Positions 1-13,340 of a stretch of 64,000 nucleotides of DNA are shown here, one piece after another (the first letter of the stretch is position 1; the number at the start of each line of letters is the position of its first letter). Position numbers and translations under genes: made by a program. Source of the DNA: Agriotes lineatus (Eukaryota; Arthropoda; Insecta; Coleoptera; Elateridae); assembly GCA_940337035.1 (NCBI GenBank), contig OW679202.1, positions 51,539,763 through 51,603,762 on the forward strand, read 5' to 3'. Under the pieces are notes generated by a model, which saw only the letters and a list, made by a program, of their open reading frames with translations, searched no databases and was not told where the DNA came from.

Positions 1-1973
1 GATTATACGTCACTGGATAGCTTTTTTTGAGCACCAAATCATGCTCATTTGGATTAAGTTGTTATAAGCTTTGCCCGAATCGATTCTGATCGCTTCTACT
101 TAGTCAAATCCGTTTCTTTTGGTTACATGCTTCTCGAGTAGTTGCATCTTTTGTAATAATATATATCACAATCATTTAAGTTTTGGGTTCGTCTTGAAAT
201 TAGAAAATCTGGTGTTTCATCTATCACAATAATTTGTTACGAAACGATTTATAATTGAATCCCCAGTTTGTGTTGCAGATATGAAGTTCGTATCATTTAT
301 ATATCTCCATAATTTTACACTTATTTAATTAAACCGAATAAGTTTTTATCAATTTTCCTTTTCTGTTGCAGTTACATGACATTTCTACTGTTTTGACACG
401 CCATAAAAAATAAATGTTCAAGAAAAACAACAGAGTAACCGTCTCTCAAGCCGGTGGACAGTGGTTGCGTTCCATACTTCGTTCATCGATATTTAAAGTT
501 TACACAAAACTGTAAGAACTCAGGAATGAAATGGAAAAGAAGGAAAAAAGAGTGAAAAAATTAAAGGGAATGTGACAAATCCAAGCTTATTGTATTTTTT
601 TATTTAGAATGGTGAAGGTTGCTTGTTGAAAATAATTCACAATCAGAAAAGTATTTTATTATCGAAATACCATATTTTTCTGTAAACTCGTCTGTATCAC
701 ATTAATTCCAAGGAATGCAATTTTGAACAAATTAGGCAATAAAAAATACTTAAAAATAGGAATTATAAGTAAGTGTTACCAGTGCAATGTATTCTCGAGA
801 ACAGTATTGATTTTCTCCGTTTCCTCGCATTTTCTCGTTTAAAAGCCAAAACTCAGGAAGAACAGTTGGCTAATGTATGCAGCAGCTCTTATTTCCAGCT
901 CCTCTAAGATAGAAGCGACCGTTTAAATTGCTGTCTCTGGGCTAGGTAAGCTGCTTAGGTTTCGACTCAGAAGGATTCTATTGTCTTCTGTGCTAACTGC
1001 TTTGAAATAGTTATACTAAATTATTTACATGCTCTAACATCTAGCGTAAATACATGCAAAGAGGACTGAGATGTCAAGTACTCGTCTCAGTTGACATGTA
1101 TTCCTTAGATGGCATTCGCGGTAGAGTTGAATTATTTATGTTAAACTAATGCTAGAAGATCCCCATCAAATATTGGGACGTATTATTTAGCCCAAAACAT
1201 GTTCGAATAAAGAAGATTTAGAAATGTTTATTTTTTTGAGGTATTATAACATAAATGGAACCTAGTAGCACTACCAAACGTTGACACTGCAGTAACCGTT
1301 CCAAGTTTTAGCCGTTTGTTATCAATATGGCATTTCCTAGAGACCGGGAGTAAACAAATGGAAGAAATTTCAAATCAGGGGACGCGGTCGGATACTCCCA
1401 TCCAGACGCAGAGAGGGATTGGGAAGAAGAAAACCGAACTAGGTATCAAAACGTCGCACATTATTGGTCTAGAAGCAGAGAATAAATGATGGAAGTAAAG
1501 TGTTGCTGCCAGTAGTAGATTATTTAAAGTCTGGCATCAACTAACAGTATAAACAGGAAACAGACATAAGCGCTGTGGTAACCTTTTAGAACCTATTTCC
1601 GTCAAATGAAGAAGTTACTTTTAGCAAGGTTGCGCAGACATTTTTAGGACTATTTATCTATTGACCCGTAGTTCTTACAAGTCCCAGAAGTAATTTTTCA
1701 AAAATTACCAACGACTGGCTCCAGTGCATGAAAAATCACGAAAGACTTGAGGATTTACTCTATTTCGTAGATGTCCGCTATGCCAGTCACTAATTGTTCT
1801 TATACAGGGATATTTTTGAAGTTCTTAGCTTTGAAAAGCAAGCTAAGATCAATCCACCAGAAATAGAACAAGTTGGAGACGTTACTTTTAAGGATAAAAC
1901 AGGAAAGTGTATTATTATCAGTAGAGATATATACGCTGAGGAGTTTAAGAACGGTGTGTCTTTTTCTTTGAGA
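1..1973. other. AT-rich DNA without a supported gene
   Basis: I see no gene here. A short open stretch at about 1794-2006 (+) follows an AT-rich leader and has charged, ordinary-looking composition, but it starts at a TTG, matches no family I recognise and runs straight into the LINE that begins near 1974. A slightly GC-richer patch lies near 1375-1460. Confidence 0.5.
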
Positions 1974-3668
1974 AAAAATCCCTACAATCAAAACAACCAA
2001 TCATAACTACTACTCAGATAACGAGAAAGCAGCAGCATTTGCCAATCATCTTGAGGGGACCTTCACGCCAGAGATTACCTGCACCCCCACACAAGTAGCC
2101 CATATTATCAACCATATCGAGACTCATCGCCCAGTCAACTCAAGCAACATGCAGCCAACGTCTCCCCAAGAGTTAGACGAATTCATCAAATCATTACCCA
2201 AACACAAATCTCCCGGACATGATCTAATACCTAACCTAGTGCTCCAACACTTAACTGACAAATGCTTAGCAAATCTTGCAAGCACGCTCAAATCCTTATG
2301 ATTCCCAAACCTGCAAAGAATAAAGATCAAATTTCAGGCTACAGACCGATCAGCCTGCTAACTACTCTCTCCAAGTTACTCGAAAAAGTAATTTATGCCA
2401 GTCTATCCAAAGCAGTTAATACACTTCAAATCCTTCCCCCCTATTAATTCGGATTCAGAAAGGGACACTCGACCAGCCACCAGCTACTAAGAATTACAGA
2501 GCTAATAGAAACTGGCTCTGAAAATAGATGCTATACCACCATGGTCCTCATGGATGTTGCCCAAGCCTTCGATAAGGTTTGGAGTGAAGGCCTTAAGAAG
2601 AAACTTATTGGTTATGACATACCAGAATATCTCCTAGCCATTACCTTTTCCTTCCTGGAAAATCGATCCTTTGTTGTAAAAATTAACGCTGCAACCTTAG
2701 AAATTAAAAACATACGGGCGTGAGTCCCACAAGGCAGCGTCCTAGGTCCGCTTCGTTTCAATTCCTCAATTCCCAGCAACAATGGCAACGTTCGCAGATG
2801 ATGCTGCAATCATCACGCAAAAGATAAACCTAGAAGCGGCTATTCAACAACTGCAAATTGATGTGGATAAATACTGTAAATGGCTCAAAAGTTGGAATAT
2901 TAAAATCAATCCAACCAAATGTCAAGGCAAAATCTTTACATTAAAAAAAAATGGACGATCCACCAGTTATCATTATAAATAAAATCACGATACCCTGGAA
3001 CTCCAGAGACTCCGCAATTAAATATCTTGGAGTACACCTTGATACAAGACTTACCTGGAGCTTTCACATCAATCAAAAGCTAACGCAGTGTCACAATATG
3101 TTAAGGCAACTGTACCCGGTCATCAATCGCTCAGACCAGAATGCACGATTCTCCTGTACAAATCTCTTCTCAGACCACTTGCACTTTATGTTTCCCCTGT
3201 TTGGAGAAATACATCTAAAGCAAACATTTTAAAACTTCAGTGATTTCAGAATAAAGTAATACGTATAGCAGTGAATGCTCCATGGTTCATCCGCAATACG
3301 CAACTTCACCACGAAGTAGGAGTCTCATCAATCCAAAACTTTTTAACCATGACCACCCCGAACTTCTTCTTAAAAATTAACAAATGCGAAGGCGCGACAC
3401 ACTTTAACCTTGGAGAGCGCAATATTCATCGTAGACTAAAGACGCAACTCCCTCAAGATATGATCTCAGACCAAAGCAACTAATCAGAACACTCGCAACA
3501 CCCACCGGGGCTCCACTATCAGCCCCCATGTAAAAGAAAAGGCAGTTAATGTATATTATCATCTTAATATGTTAACTATTAAGTCAATCTCGATACTTTT
3601 GTAACTAGATTAAAACTGTCATGTATAACACCTAAAATGTTGATCTGACAAATACTTTAATAAAAAAA
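1974..3668 (+). pseudogene. Jockey-clade LINE, 5'-truncated, broken reverse transcriptase
   Basis: This is the 3' part of a non-LTR retrotransposon. The reverse transcriptase would copy the element's own RNA at a nicked chromosomal site. Translating the three forward frames gives RT landmarks in the right order: a linker with KSPGHDLIPN (about 2203-2232), SGYRPISLL, FGFRKGHST, VAQAFDKVW (about 2553-2580), VPQGSVLGP, the catalytic box FADDAAI (about 2791) and KYLGVHLDTRLTW (about 3020). A Jockey-like tail follows and ends near 3480. The frame is broken by a TGA near 2299, an in-frame TAA at 2445, a small deletion between VPQGSVLGP and FADD, and later frameshifts, so no active protein is possible. 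The endonuclease is absent. A 3' UTR with AATAAA at 3659-3664 and a short A run marks the end. A related Jockey 3' end is inserted in the mariner at 48 kb. Confidence 0.9.
3659..3668 (+). terminator. LINE polyadenylation signal and A tail
   Basis: AATAAA at 3659-3664 merges into a run of seven A. This is the expected 3' end of the Jockey-like element to its left. Confidence 0.55.
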
Positions 3669-6600
3669 TATTTAGTGCTGAAGATTAGCAACAATTATAG
3701 CAAATTGTTCTCGATCTTGAGCTACTCGTAATAAGAGTGTGTGAACCTAGACCAGTACAGTCCACTTCCTTTTATCTGGACATCACCGATACCCTAGTTT
3801 CTCTTCTACAACTAGTTTTAGGAGCCTGTGCCTTTCTCGTCTAATAGCATGGCCGATATATGCTGTTTTTCATATATTTAATATAACCAGCTTTCTATCC
3901 TTGTGGTCTAATGTAATGCAGCATACTGTATGAATAATGAATTTAGTTTAATAATAATATCCAGATATCCAATGGGTATCATGTGATGTAACAGTTGTAT
4001 GTTTTAACTGGTGGCGTTGTAATGGGCAACCAGAATGGTTATTTACATGAAGTAGAAAAAACAACTTGAATTTACAATCGACGATAAATAGTCACGTTAA
4101 GGGTTAAATTCGAATTAATTGTGAAGGATAATAATTGGATATTTGATATGTAATAACAATACAGTATTCTTTACGATCAAATTTGACTGAGGGTCACAAT
4201 TATTATGGAATTCAAGATTGTTTGAAGCCATTTGAAGTGGTATTTAACTTCGAAACTAGTAAAAAAGTGCAAGTGAGTTTTTATGGTATGCTGTTGAACT
4301 GTCGATTCACATAATAGGGGGTCAGGAAGCTGCAACGAGTTTTAGTTGGTCGTGAACTAAACAAAGAAGGTGTTTGCAGACTAGCATCCAGTTAGGAGCT
4401 GATATAATACACACTCGGGTACAAGAGATACTTTCAGAAGGTTAATGCCCATTTCTTCTGTAACATTAAGAAGTGCATAGCAAGTTTGGTAAGGCAAATT
4501 ATTAAAAATAATTGTAATTTTATATTTAGTACTTAATTTAGAATACTTAATTTTTCTAAATTTGAATAGTGATTCGAGTACTCGACGTATTTCGGTCATT
4601 ATAATTTGACATTTATATATTTTTGAATTAGGATATTTTATTCCGTCGCTTTATATTCTGTTTCTATTTATGAACGGTCATCTTTTCGTTTCAACTATGT
4701 CAAAATATAAGAAACGATGATTATTATTGCTCCATGGTTTACTTTCGTTAGGGCAGACAAAAATGCAGTAGATTCGGACCTGGCAAATGGGCCCCGTAGA
4801 GAAATACAATGTCATCGATCACCGATTTTGAGGCATATGTTTCTAAACTGAATTGCCTTTGTTTTCGAACTAGTTTTTAACCCCAATTAAGAATTACAGA
4901 GTTTTTATATAGCAATAAATCGATAAATCAGTGTTTTCGGACCCTTGTTTACAAAGTTTTTTTCTTGCTGTGTATCATCTAATACACCCTCAATGGTTAA
5001 AAAACGTTTCAATCCGGACACTCCTTTTTACAACAACACTTCCTGCTCTCTCTCATGTCCTACACATGGTTTGTAGTGTTTGAGAAGTTTGTTTCTCTAT
5101 GACAAATATAACCAATATCTTTTTTAATTCCTTGATTATGGTCAAATGAAGCAAACACGATCGCTGCAACTTGTTAAGGCTTCTAGGACAAAACAGGACA
5201 AACAGAAATCTCATCCAAGTTAAGATTTGTTTGCGGGCAGTGGTGGAATCATTACCCTCATACATTTCAATTACATTGCTTATTGTATAACAGCAGGAAA
5301 CCAGATATAGTGCTTAGCTTCAGAAATTAAAACACTAAATCTCTATTTGCCCAAATTTGAATAACAATAGACAAAAAGATAGTGCACTACTTTGTGCGCC
5401 TTATTCCAAAGAATAAATATCTCATTACTATTCTGACACTCGCGACTAAGATTAAATCTAATACCTTATTTAATTAATTCTTCTAATAGAAATTCTCAGA
5501 ATCTCTGCAGCTAAGCTTCTTGAGCTTGTGCTTGTGCTATCTTACCGACGATATAAAATTTTTAAAATTTTTCATACACCTTATTTCTGTAGGTGGAATA
5601 CAATAAAGTGAACAATGAATGACACGACTGATATAGAATTCGACTCTTCGCATTTAGATTTCTGAAGGGCTTTCTGATTTTAATTCCATGAACTTGATAC
5701 GGATGTATTTGTAGTTCTATTTGTCTCTAGCACTGACTCGAGTAAACTAATCTGAAAATTATTAATTTATAGTAGTAAAGAAATCGTCTCATTGCAATTA
5801 GCAATTAATGCATTTTTTTAGTTCTATTGTAAACGAATCGCTACAATATGTCCTATGGCAATGGATATCAAAGGACTTACAAGGTACTGACGTGTTGCTT
5901 AACTAAGGATAATCAAAGAACTAACCGTATGTATGTAAAGATAGAATCGCAAATATATTTAAATAAATTCATTGCCAGTTTGTGTGCTATTATTTAAATA
6001 ATATATCGATATTGTTAAAGTGACTCTACCACGTTGTAACGCCTATGTTATGTTATAATTTACTTACACTTTACTTTAGTTTATTCTCAATCAAATCTTT
6101 TTAAAATTGAATTTTAATTAACTCATTTGCCCTAGTATAATTATGGATGATCAAGATTATTAAACTGCTAGCTTCGGTAGAAAACACTTGACTGAAACAC
6201 AGGTCGGATTCTTTATAATCTAGACTGCTTCTATTCTGAAATTGGATTTTTTTATGACAACTCTTACGTCTGTCACCTGACACTTCAAATTAGTTTTGTT
6301 CAAAATCAATTATAAATACGTTCTCGTTAATTTTTGTCATTCAACAATATCAAATGGTAAGTATTCCCTTAATTAAAGTTATGTACCTCACTTCACTCTT
6401 TATATATTTTTTTCAGTTTTTATTTAAATACCTGTATTCTGTTACCTGTTATTGGACTCGACACTCTTCTCTGCCAAGCCCAATGTATTCAGCAGCTTTA
6501 CCAAGATCTCCCAACTTCCAATAACAATGTCTGCACGAACTCCGCCAAAAACACACCTGGGTTCTCAAAGACTTCCTTGCCCAAAAATGCGACAAGGCAC

Positions 6601-8939
6601 CTACCAATCCTCTTCAGCAGCAATCACCATCCACGTCGTCCCACCAAAATCTTTAAGCCACTGACGACCTGGTATCACGAACCTCAACTAATAGCAAGTT
6701 ATAAGATGTCACTTCAATGACAAGCTTGTCGAATTAGAACTCCTTCAGATGAAAATCTCCTATCCACCCCATAAAACGCGCACTTTGCTAATAATCTCGA
6801 TGTAAACAACCTCCAGTAAAAACCATTTCTTGTTATCCAATCCAGATGGTGCAATGTAATTTGACAATAAACTTAGTTCAGCATCCCCTTGCAGAAAATT
6901 GCTTTTGTAGATTATAACTGTATTACTTTGGTATTCTCACCACATCCGTTATCTTCATCCATATAGTCTGCACATCTTTTATCCTTTTAACATTTTACTT
7001 TTTATTTTTACACCACGCCAATTTTATTTTAATTTATAACTCTTTTATACACCAAATAACTTTGATAAAGGGTTTATTTTTATAATTGTATTACATCCTT
7101 TTGTTTCAAATTTTTACATACTAATCAATAAAAATCTCCTTAGTGATCTAGTTTAGCATCTATTTCACAGTCCAACACACTATAGAAGCTTTATTATATT
7201 TTTCTAATACCCACTATGTTAAATAGTATTCATATCTCAAAAAAATATTTGCCATTAATTCCCCTTTTCATTTCAGATGAATTAAATTATGTTAAAATCA
7301 GACTGTTTCTTATGTAGCTTCATTTAATTGAATTTTAAATTCTATTTCCTTTCTTTACCAAATACATTTTAATAATTTTGATATCCATTTTATACATAAA
7401 TTCATCTTTGTAATTTTTAATACTGTATTCCTCTAACCTTATTAATCTGATTTTAAACCACTGTACCAATACCATAACAATATATTTATAACGTTTTTAT
7501 TATATTTACAGAAACATGCATTATTGATTGGACTTTGGAACACGTATACGAACTGGAGACGACTTCGCTACTAGAATAAACAGATTGGTCAACATAAATT
7601 CGTAGTAAAAACAACTTTTGCGCGTGGTTTATTATGATTGCTAGCATAAACGTGTGATAGAAACAGCAGTCCGCTTTATTGTTTAGTATTTAATATAAGG
7701 TTTTGTTAGCATTGTTTATTTTACAAGAAATTTATATATCTATATCCGTTGGTCATCTGTGTCGAAACAATTGGACTTGTTATTTGAGTACATTTCGCGA
7801 GCTCACATTTACAGCTTGGCCCAGTCCAGGGTGAACTTTTGAGTTGATTGCACTAGAGGCTTTCCGTGGCCATAAACTGACCTAAACTAAACACCGATCT
7901 AATTACCATTGAGCTAGCTAGCAAGTGAAAGGTGCAAAATCAATTTAAAATAAACGGCGAGGCCCGAAACAAATGGCCCAGTACAGTTTGAAGCATAATC
8001 GATAGGGCTTGAACAGCCACATTACAGAGGCTGCTTAAATCAAATCCGTTTAAAAATACATCTGATAATGGAGAACATCTTTGCAAAAGCATTCACCAGT
8101 CGTGCTGAACCAAAGCTTCCGAAGAATGAGTAAAAGTAACCAGACACTGCAGAAAACACTGCAAAATGGGCATAAGGCAATTATTGCTTTTGTATTTTGT
8201 AATTTTTTTATTTATTAAAGATAGCGAGATATGTAAAAAAACTGAGTTTTCTCTGAATTCAGTCACACCGCAGTTAAAATAAATAGTAGTGGCAGTAACA
8301 AATATTGATCCAACATTAAATTCCATAAAATGCGATAACCCTCAAATCAAAATTATAGTGCTAATCATATATATCTTATTCCTATAATTTACACGTCAGT
8401 AAGAATATTTGAAATTGAGAATATTTAAAGCAGGAGCAAACCAAAGCAGAAATTCTTAATCATCTTTAATGAAGGAAATGCAATAATTTATCCTCAAAGG
8501 TGAAACAAATGTGCATGTTAATGCCCCGAGGGACCCATGAATAAATATAACCGCATGACACATTTAGAAAATTAAGGTATAGTCTTTTCAAAATTGTCGA
8601 AAAATTTATATTCCATAAATTATCTGAATTTCTTAATGCGTAAATATGATCTTGTACCAACAGTACCATGCATGTCATATGTCATAACCTCATAATACGC
8701 ATACGTGGTCTCATCATTAGTTGCCTAGGAAACTGTGTCGACATATCGAACTTCTTGTACCTAGCAACAAACAGCCGTCTACTGTAATTTCTGCTAATCA
8801 AGTATCAAGTATCCCTTGAAGAGACTTTGTATATTACACGCAAGTATTCTTATTTACATTAATAGGGGTAGGTGGGTACGTGTAAAAAGTAGTTAGTGAC
8901 ACTTTTCAAGTGATTTTAAATAAGAAGCAATTAATTTCT
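3669..8939. other. AT-rich DNA without a supported gene
   Basis: There are frequent stops in all six frames. A Pro/Ser/Lys-rich stretch at about 6450-6665 (+) is somewhat GC-richer than its surroundings and may be an old repeat, but no motif is recognisable. Nothing else stands out. Confidence 0.45.
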
Positions 8940-9500
8940 GGGCTGCTAATCCTATTTAACCCCGCCTGAAAATTTCGGTCGTACGCCAGTGGCTTTAGAC
9001 CGAACGAGAGGAGAGAATGCATCTAGGGCTTGACCATGAGATAGATTCAAGCGCAGAGAAAGAGAGAAAGAGGATATGAACAAGCAAGCAAATAGTGGGC
9101 TGAGCGCGCGATGTAGCCTGCCTTTGGAAATACTTTTAACGGTTTTTTGGCCAGTAATACCGATTTTCACAGGATTTAATTTACTACCTTGGGATCAAAT
9201 TGAATTGAACTTCCAACTAAGTATCGTTTCAAGTAGTTACCGAAGTTCTTCATCCTCGGGGTGTCCCACATCTACAAGCGTTTATCGTAGCCTGCTAGCT
9301 GGCAACCCATTCCCGTTCGCTTGCTCCTACCCGCCTAGAGACCCGCGCAAACACCTTCCTGAGTACGGGAATCATCCAAATCCTTCGCCGGCTCTTCTGA
9401 ATTGCTGGCCGCCAACTTCTCGGCTTTCCCCCTCCAACTCGAATCACTGCCGCTGTTCACACTCCATCAACCGGAATGCTCTTTCCAGCTAAAGAGCGGC
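8940..9500. other. GC- and CpG-enriched block, possible promoter or old exon
   Basis: This stretch is clearly richer in G+C and CpG than the flanks. It contains a purine-rich GAGA-like run near 9055-9077 on the plus strand. It is open from an ATG at 9076 to 9492 (+, 138 codons), the longest open frame outside recognisable transposons. The predicted product is Ser/Pro/Asn-rich with no domain I recognise, and the minus strand is also partly open. It could be an unmethylated promoter or 5' UTR, a degraded transposon, or chance openness in GC-rich DNA. The coding interpretation is weak. Confidence 0.3.
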
Positions 9501-11619
9501 TTCTACCTTCATATTTAATATCGTACTACATTATAGCTTAAACCGCCCATTTGGTGTGTTTAATTCATACATGTAAATCACATTTTATTTGTTTGCAAAA
9601 GACAACTATGCTATTTACATAGGGAGTATTGAAAATCCTTCGCCTAATAGACGCAAGGTTTGAGTCTTTTCTTTTCTGAATAAGCTAAATGCCATTCGGA
9701 CTTGAGCTAGTTTTTATTATTTTATTTTACTTGGGATGTACTGCGATGACCTTACTTTCTAAAGAATTTCCCCTATACCAGTAAATTTATAGTATGTCAG
9801 TCCCGCCTGACCTCCGCAAACAGCTCTGCAATTTGTGTGTTGGATATAATTGTGTTAAAATTCACCGTGTTTACTTTCATTGTAAAGCAAAATGCAGTCA
9901 CGTTTTCAGGAATTATACTTTTACAGTTTTATCCACAATATTTATTGCAATTCTTCCTGCCTCCTATACACTATACAAAAAATTGCTCGAGGAAATAATG
10001 TGCCTGGTTATTACTATCCTTCTTGATTTTTTTAATAGCAGAAATATTTGTTTGTGCAACCAGCATCTGTTTCAATGTATAAAGAATATTGCCAAATTAT
10101 GCTTGATTCGTTAATAATTAGATATAATTTTTTCTAGTGCCTTGCATGTTGCTCGGTGCTTGTTCGAGCAACTTATCTTTATTCGCTAATAAATTTCAGA
10201 AAACCTGGCTTTCTCAGACCTCAGAACGAGCAGAATATTTAGCAGTTCCAAGTTGGGTATGTTTTACCCGCAATAATATTCTTTGCCGGGGAAACTTCCA
10301 ATTACCAAAAGAACAAACAGCTAAGTTAGTGAATGTTACATTATTCATTGAAGGTTTCCTAAATGAATGACAGCTGAGAAGCTCTGTCACGTATTTGCAA
10401 GAAATTTTGCGTTGAGTTTTTATTTAAGTTACGCAAAAATCAGAGAGATTCGTATTCGCAGACTCTACGGAGTTTTGAAATTTTTATTTCCGATTTCTTG
10501 GCTGAGAATGAGCTATGAATATTTCATGCGAAAATTTGTTAGCCAGTAGTTTTACAACGGTGTAATGACAAGAAGAATTGTTTTCTGAATAAAAAGAACA
10601 CACCTCAAAGTGTCTACTGTATTTGTACTTTAGTAACGTGTTCTATTAAATAGTTCTGGAGTGATCTATCAAACGGGAAAGAAATTAGAAAAGAAATATC
10701 TTATTAAAAAAGAAATTTTTAATTAGATATTAAATTGGCAAGTAAATTTTCAGTCAAACTTTCCACGAAATATTTGTTTCCCTAATTATGCCTTATTCTT
10801 ACTTGCAGTATAAGAAAAATATTTTAAAATGTAAAATTTGTTGCCCAACAATACGAGCTCGCAAGGATTAATATTAAAGATATAGAATACTTTTCACTAA
10901 CCTTATCACTGCATTAGTTCAATAATTTCCTAACTGTCTCAAACAATTAATTGTCAGTATATAAAAAGGCTATTGAAAGTTAAAGATATAGTGATTACAT
11001 TTTAAACTTCTACTTAATATTAAAGTAAAATAAGGTAAAAGTTTGTAGCAAAGCTTACAGACATCGTAAACCCTAAAAAATTGACATTCCGGACTGTTTA
11101 TTGTTTGGGAAATCTGGCAGGTGAAACCTCATCCAATTACGAAAGAACAGACAATGGGCAGTACTGTAGCAAAAAGATTTGCAAGATCGAACGGCAATCT
11201 TTATTTAAAGATTCCGCTTAATTGTCGTGCTTTAAATTTTTATAGAACCACCTTATTAACCCGGTTTCATCTAAGTAAAAGAGGCTCATATCGCGCAGCC
11301 ATTTTAGTAGACCCTGTAGAATAGTAATATATACACAATTCCGTAGTTTTATAAATATTCACTACAATTTGCTATGCTGACATAAAATATAGGCGAATAA
11401 ATTTTTAGGCTAATTAAAGACAATAGTGTGTTACATCTTACTCTTTTACTACAGTCCGCTATATACGTATAAAATATGAATTGAGTATTCAAATTATTTC
11501 GCATATGTTTCTGCCTTATCACACTTTCTTGACTTCTGGGTTATATGTAACATCATTTCCGACTATTTTATATTCTACATTTCATCTACAAAGTGTTATT
11601 GCAATTTTTATGTTATATA
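9501..11619. other. AT-rich DNA without a supported gene
   Basis: Several open stretches of 60-106 codons occur (for example 9794-10114 +), but their composition is that of translated AT-rich noncoding DNA, rich in Phe, Ile, Leu and Cys. No motif, splice pair or repeat is evident. Confidence 0.45.
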
Positions 11620-11629
11620 TTTGGCTTTT
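11620..11629. repeat. SINE target-site duplication, left copy
   Basis: TTTGGCTTTT here is repeated exactly at 11927-11936, on the other side of the tRNA-like element. Confidence 0.75.
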
Positions 11630-11926
11630 GTCGCCAGCGTGGCCGAGCGGTTAGCAAGCTCAGGCTGTGATGCTACGGTACTGGGTTCGATCCCCATATC
11701 TGGCAACTGGCGGGCGGCCCACCCAGTCGCTTTCAAAATTGGGTACCGAAACCACAGGTGTGGAAATAGGGAAAGTAAGGCAGTCGTCGAAGGCGTGATG
11801 CTAACACAATCACCTTGTACGCTGTTAACGGTGCACCAGATTGACTGGGGTTTGGAAAGACATATTTCGGGGACCCTGACTCGTCTTGTCTCAGGCCATG
11901 AAATAAAGTGCCCGAACTTGATTATC
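11630..11926 (+). mobile_element. tRNA-derived SINE, full length
   Basis: This is a 297-bp non-autonomous retroposon. Its 5' end is tRNA-like: RNA polymerase III A box TGGCCGAGCGG at 11640-11650 and B box GGTTCGATCCC at 11684-11694, spaced as in a tRNA. A partial acceptor stem (GCCAG at 11633 pairing with CTGGC near 11700) and a T-arm (TGGG/CCCA) can still be drawn. The Ser/Leu-type A box suggests that source. An unrelated body of about 220 bp follows, with a GC-rich start (ggcgggcggcc) and an AATAAA-like motif near 11901. The element is flanked by an exact 10-bp duplication, so both ends are defined and it moved by LINE-encoded target-primed reverse transcription. It ends in ATTATC rather than a long A tail. 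The body is partly open in one forward frame, which I regard as accidental. Confidence 0.8.
11640..11694 (+). promoter_or_regulatory. Internal pol III promoter (A and B boxes) of the SINE
   Basis: TGGCCGAGCGG matches the A-box consensus and GGTTCGATCCC matches the B-box consensus. Their starts are 44 bp apart, as in tRNA genes. Together they would drive transcription from about 11630. Confidence 0.75.
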
Positions 11927-11936
11927 TTTGGCTTTT
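11927..11936. repeat. SINE target-site duplication, right copy
   Basis: An exact copy of the 10 bases at 11620-11629; the next base differs between the two sides. Confidence 0.75.
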
Positions 11937-12129
11937 TGGCATACCTACCTATGATTAACCTCAGTAGTTCACGATAGCTGCTCCATATCCATCAATATTA
12001 ATTTTGGAAAAAAGTTCCTAATATGCGTTTTATAGTTTTCCATTCTTAACGATGTTAAGCTCTTCAAAACATTCATCTACTGTTTTTCTTTATTCACTCC
12101 TGCTCAATGCCATCGTTTCCCAACTCTCA
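11937..12129. other. Short unassigned spacer
   Basis: Anonymous AT-rich sequence between the SINE and the LINE remnant. Confidence 0.4.
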
Positions 12130-13340
12130 CCTTTTAATTTTACGCAAAGAAAAATGTATAGGGTTTGGGAGCACTCTGTCGGGTAAAGTACGTGGGGGTT
12201 ATCCTAGACTTCAAAACTTAACTGGAATCAACCAAGCGAGTTGTCAGAAAATCGGAAACTTCAGTAGCTGTAGTTAGGCGATCATATAGAAGTCATTTGA
12301 TCTAACACCAAGAATGGTGCATTAGCTATACACCAGGGTGCTCAGACAAGCAATAACATATGCGGCCTTGGTGTAGTGGCCGAAGTCAAGTAGGAAACCA
12401 CCAATCTAAGACTAGGTAAAGTTCAAAGGCTTGTCTACCGGTAAGATTCAAAGGCTTGTCTACTTTAGCATTGCGGGAGCAATGAAAACAGTGGCCACCG
12501 CTGTAATCGAGATCCTATTGGAACTTCCCCCTACACCGTACAACTTTCAAATACTATATATGGAGCATGCAAGTTTGAGTCATAGTATAACGGGGCACAT
12601 TTTTGAAATGAGGAAGAACCGTACCACTCCATAACAATTTATAGCCACATTCTTTGAGGTACAATTCCAGGACCATGTAAACACAACCAAATCAGGAGTT
12701 ACCTCCTGGCAGCTCAGTCTGCCAAACGCAATGGTTAAGTTCTCTCCGGAATTGAAGGCATCCCTATTTTAGAGAAATACGCGATATTTGAGTGTGAGCG
12801 GAAGAAGAACAGCAGGGCTTAGAAAAGTAAGCGCATCTACATCATGGCCGATAACCAGGTCTTGCAAAAGATGCTGGCGAGACGAAAAGCTTTATCCAGG
12901 CAGCTTTGGGACCTGACGGAGTAGAACGCGATGAAACTACTCTGGGTTTAAGGTTACTGCGGAATCGAAGGCAACGAGAAATCCGATAAATTCCCAAGGC
13001 AGGAATCGAGCGAGGCACTTAATGGTGCAGAACCTACCTTGGCGGTCTCAAGAAGCGCAGTTCACCGCTTTGTTAGTCAGTGTATATGCGACTAGCATAA
13101 AATCTAACTACTAGATTAAGAGACCAGGACATAACCACAGCAAGGTGCAAGGTTTCCGACAGGACATGAAAACTTTGCAGACTGCAATAAAGAACCAGAA
13201 GCAACAATGTGACAAACTACCAGAGTGAACACCATAAGCCTTTTAGGCTGCAATGTCTCAGCAACTTTGTAAACGGCCACTGAGGGAGGAAAAAAATGGA
13301 TTAACCATCTCAGCCTTCTCACACTCCTCACTATAGGTCA
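12130..13340 (+). pseudogene. R1/LOA-like LINE remnant: RT thumb plus RNase H
   Basis: This is a decayed carboxy-terminal part of a LINE. Across shifting forward frames it shows the post-palm segment (KYVGVILDFKL-like, about 12190-12225), then a block close to the R1/LOA signature in which a helix with a REA-like GAMKTVATAVIEILLELPP (12477-12535) follows KVQRL. An RNase H-like domain comes next: MADNQVLQKML (about 12840-12875), where the D corresponds to the SDSQAA-type catalytic Asp, and GIEGNEKSDK (about 12960-12990), the usual GHxGIxGNExAD motif. A TGH-containing tail typical of these elements ends near 13330. There are many stops and frameshifts. The RT catalytic FADD box is missing, so the copy is 5'-truncated or degraded beyond recognition upstream. 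Clade assignment is from remembered motif style. Confidence 0.75.

Noticed and set aside
1794..2006. Endonuclease domain of the Jockey element at 1974
   Set aside because: The frame shows no endonuclease motif and does not connect in frame with the RT linker that begins near 1974.
11630..11705. A functional tRNA gene
   Set aside because: A and B boxes are good, but the acceptor stem pairs at only five of seven positions, the anticodon arm is poor, and the sequence continues into a ~220-bp body bounded by a target duplication. It is a SINE head.
11621..11977. A 118-codon protein overlapping the SINE
   Set aside because: It starts at TTG, translates the tRNA-like head and body, and crosses the target duplication; openness is accidental.
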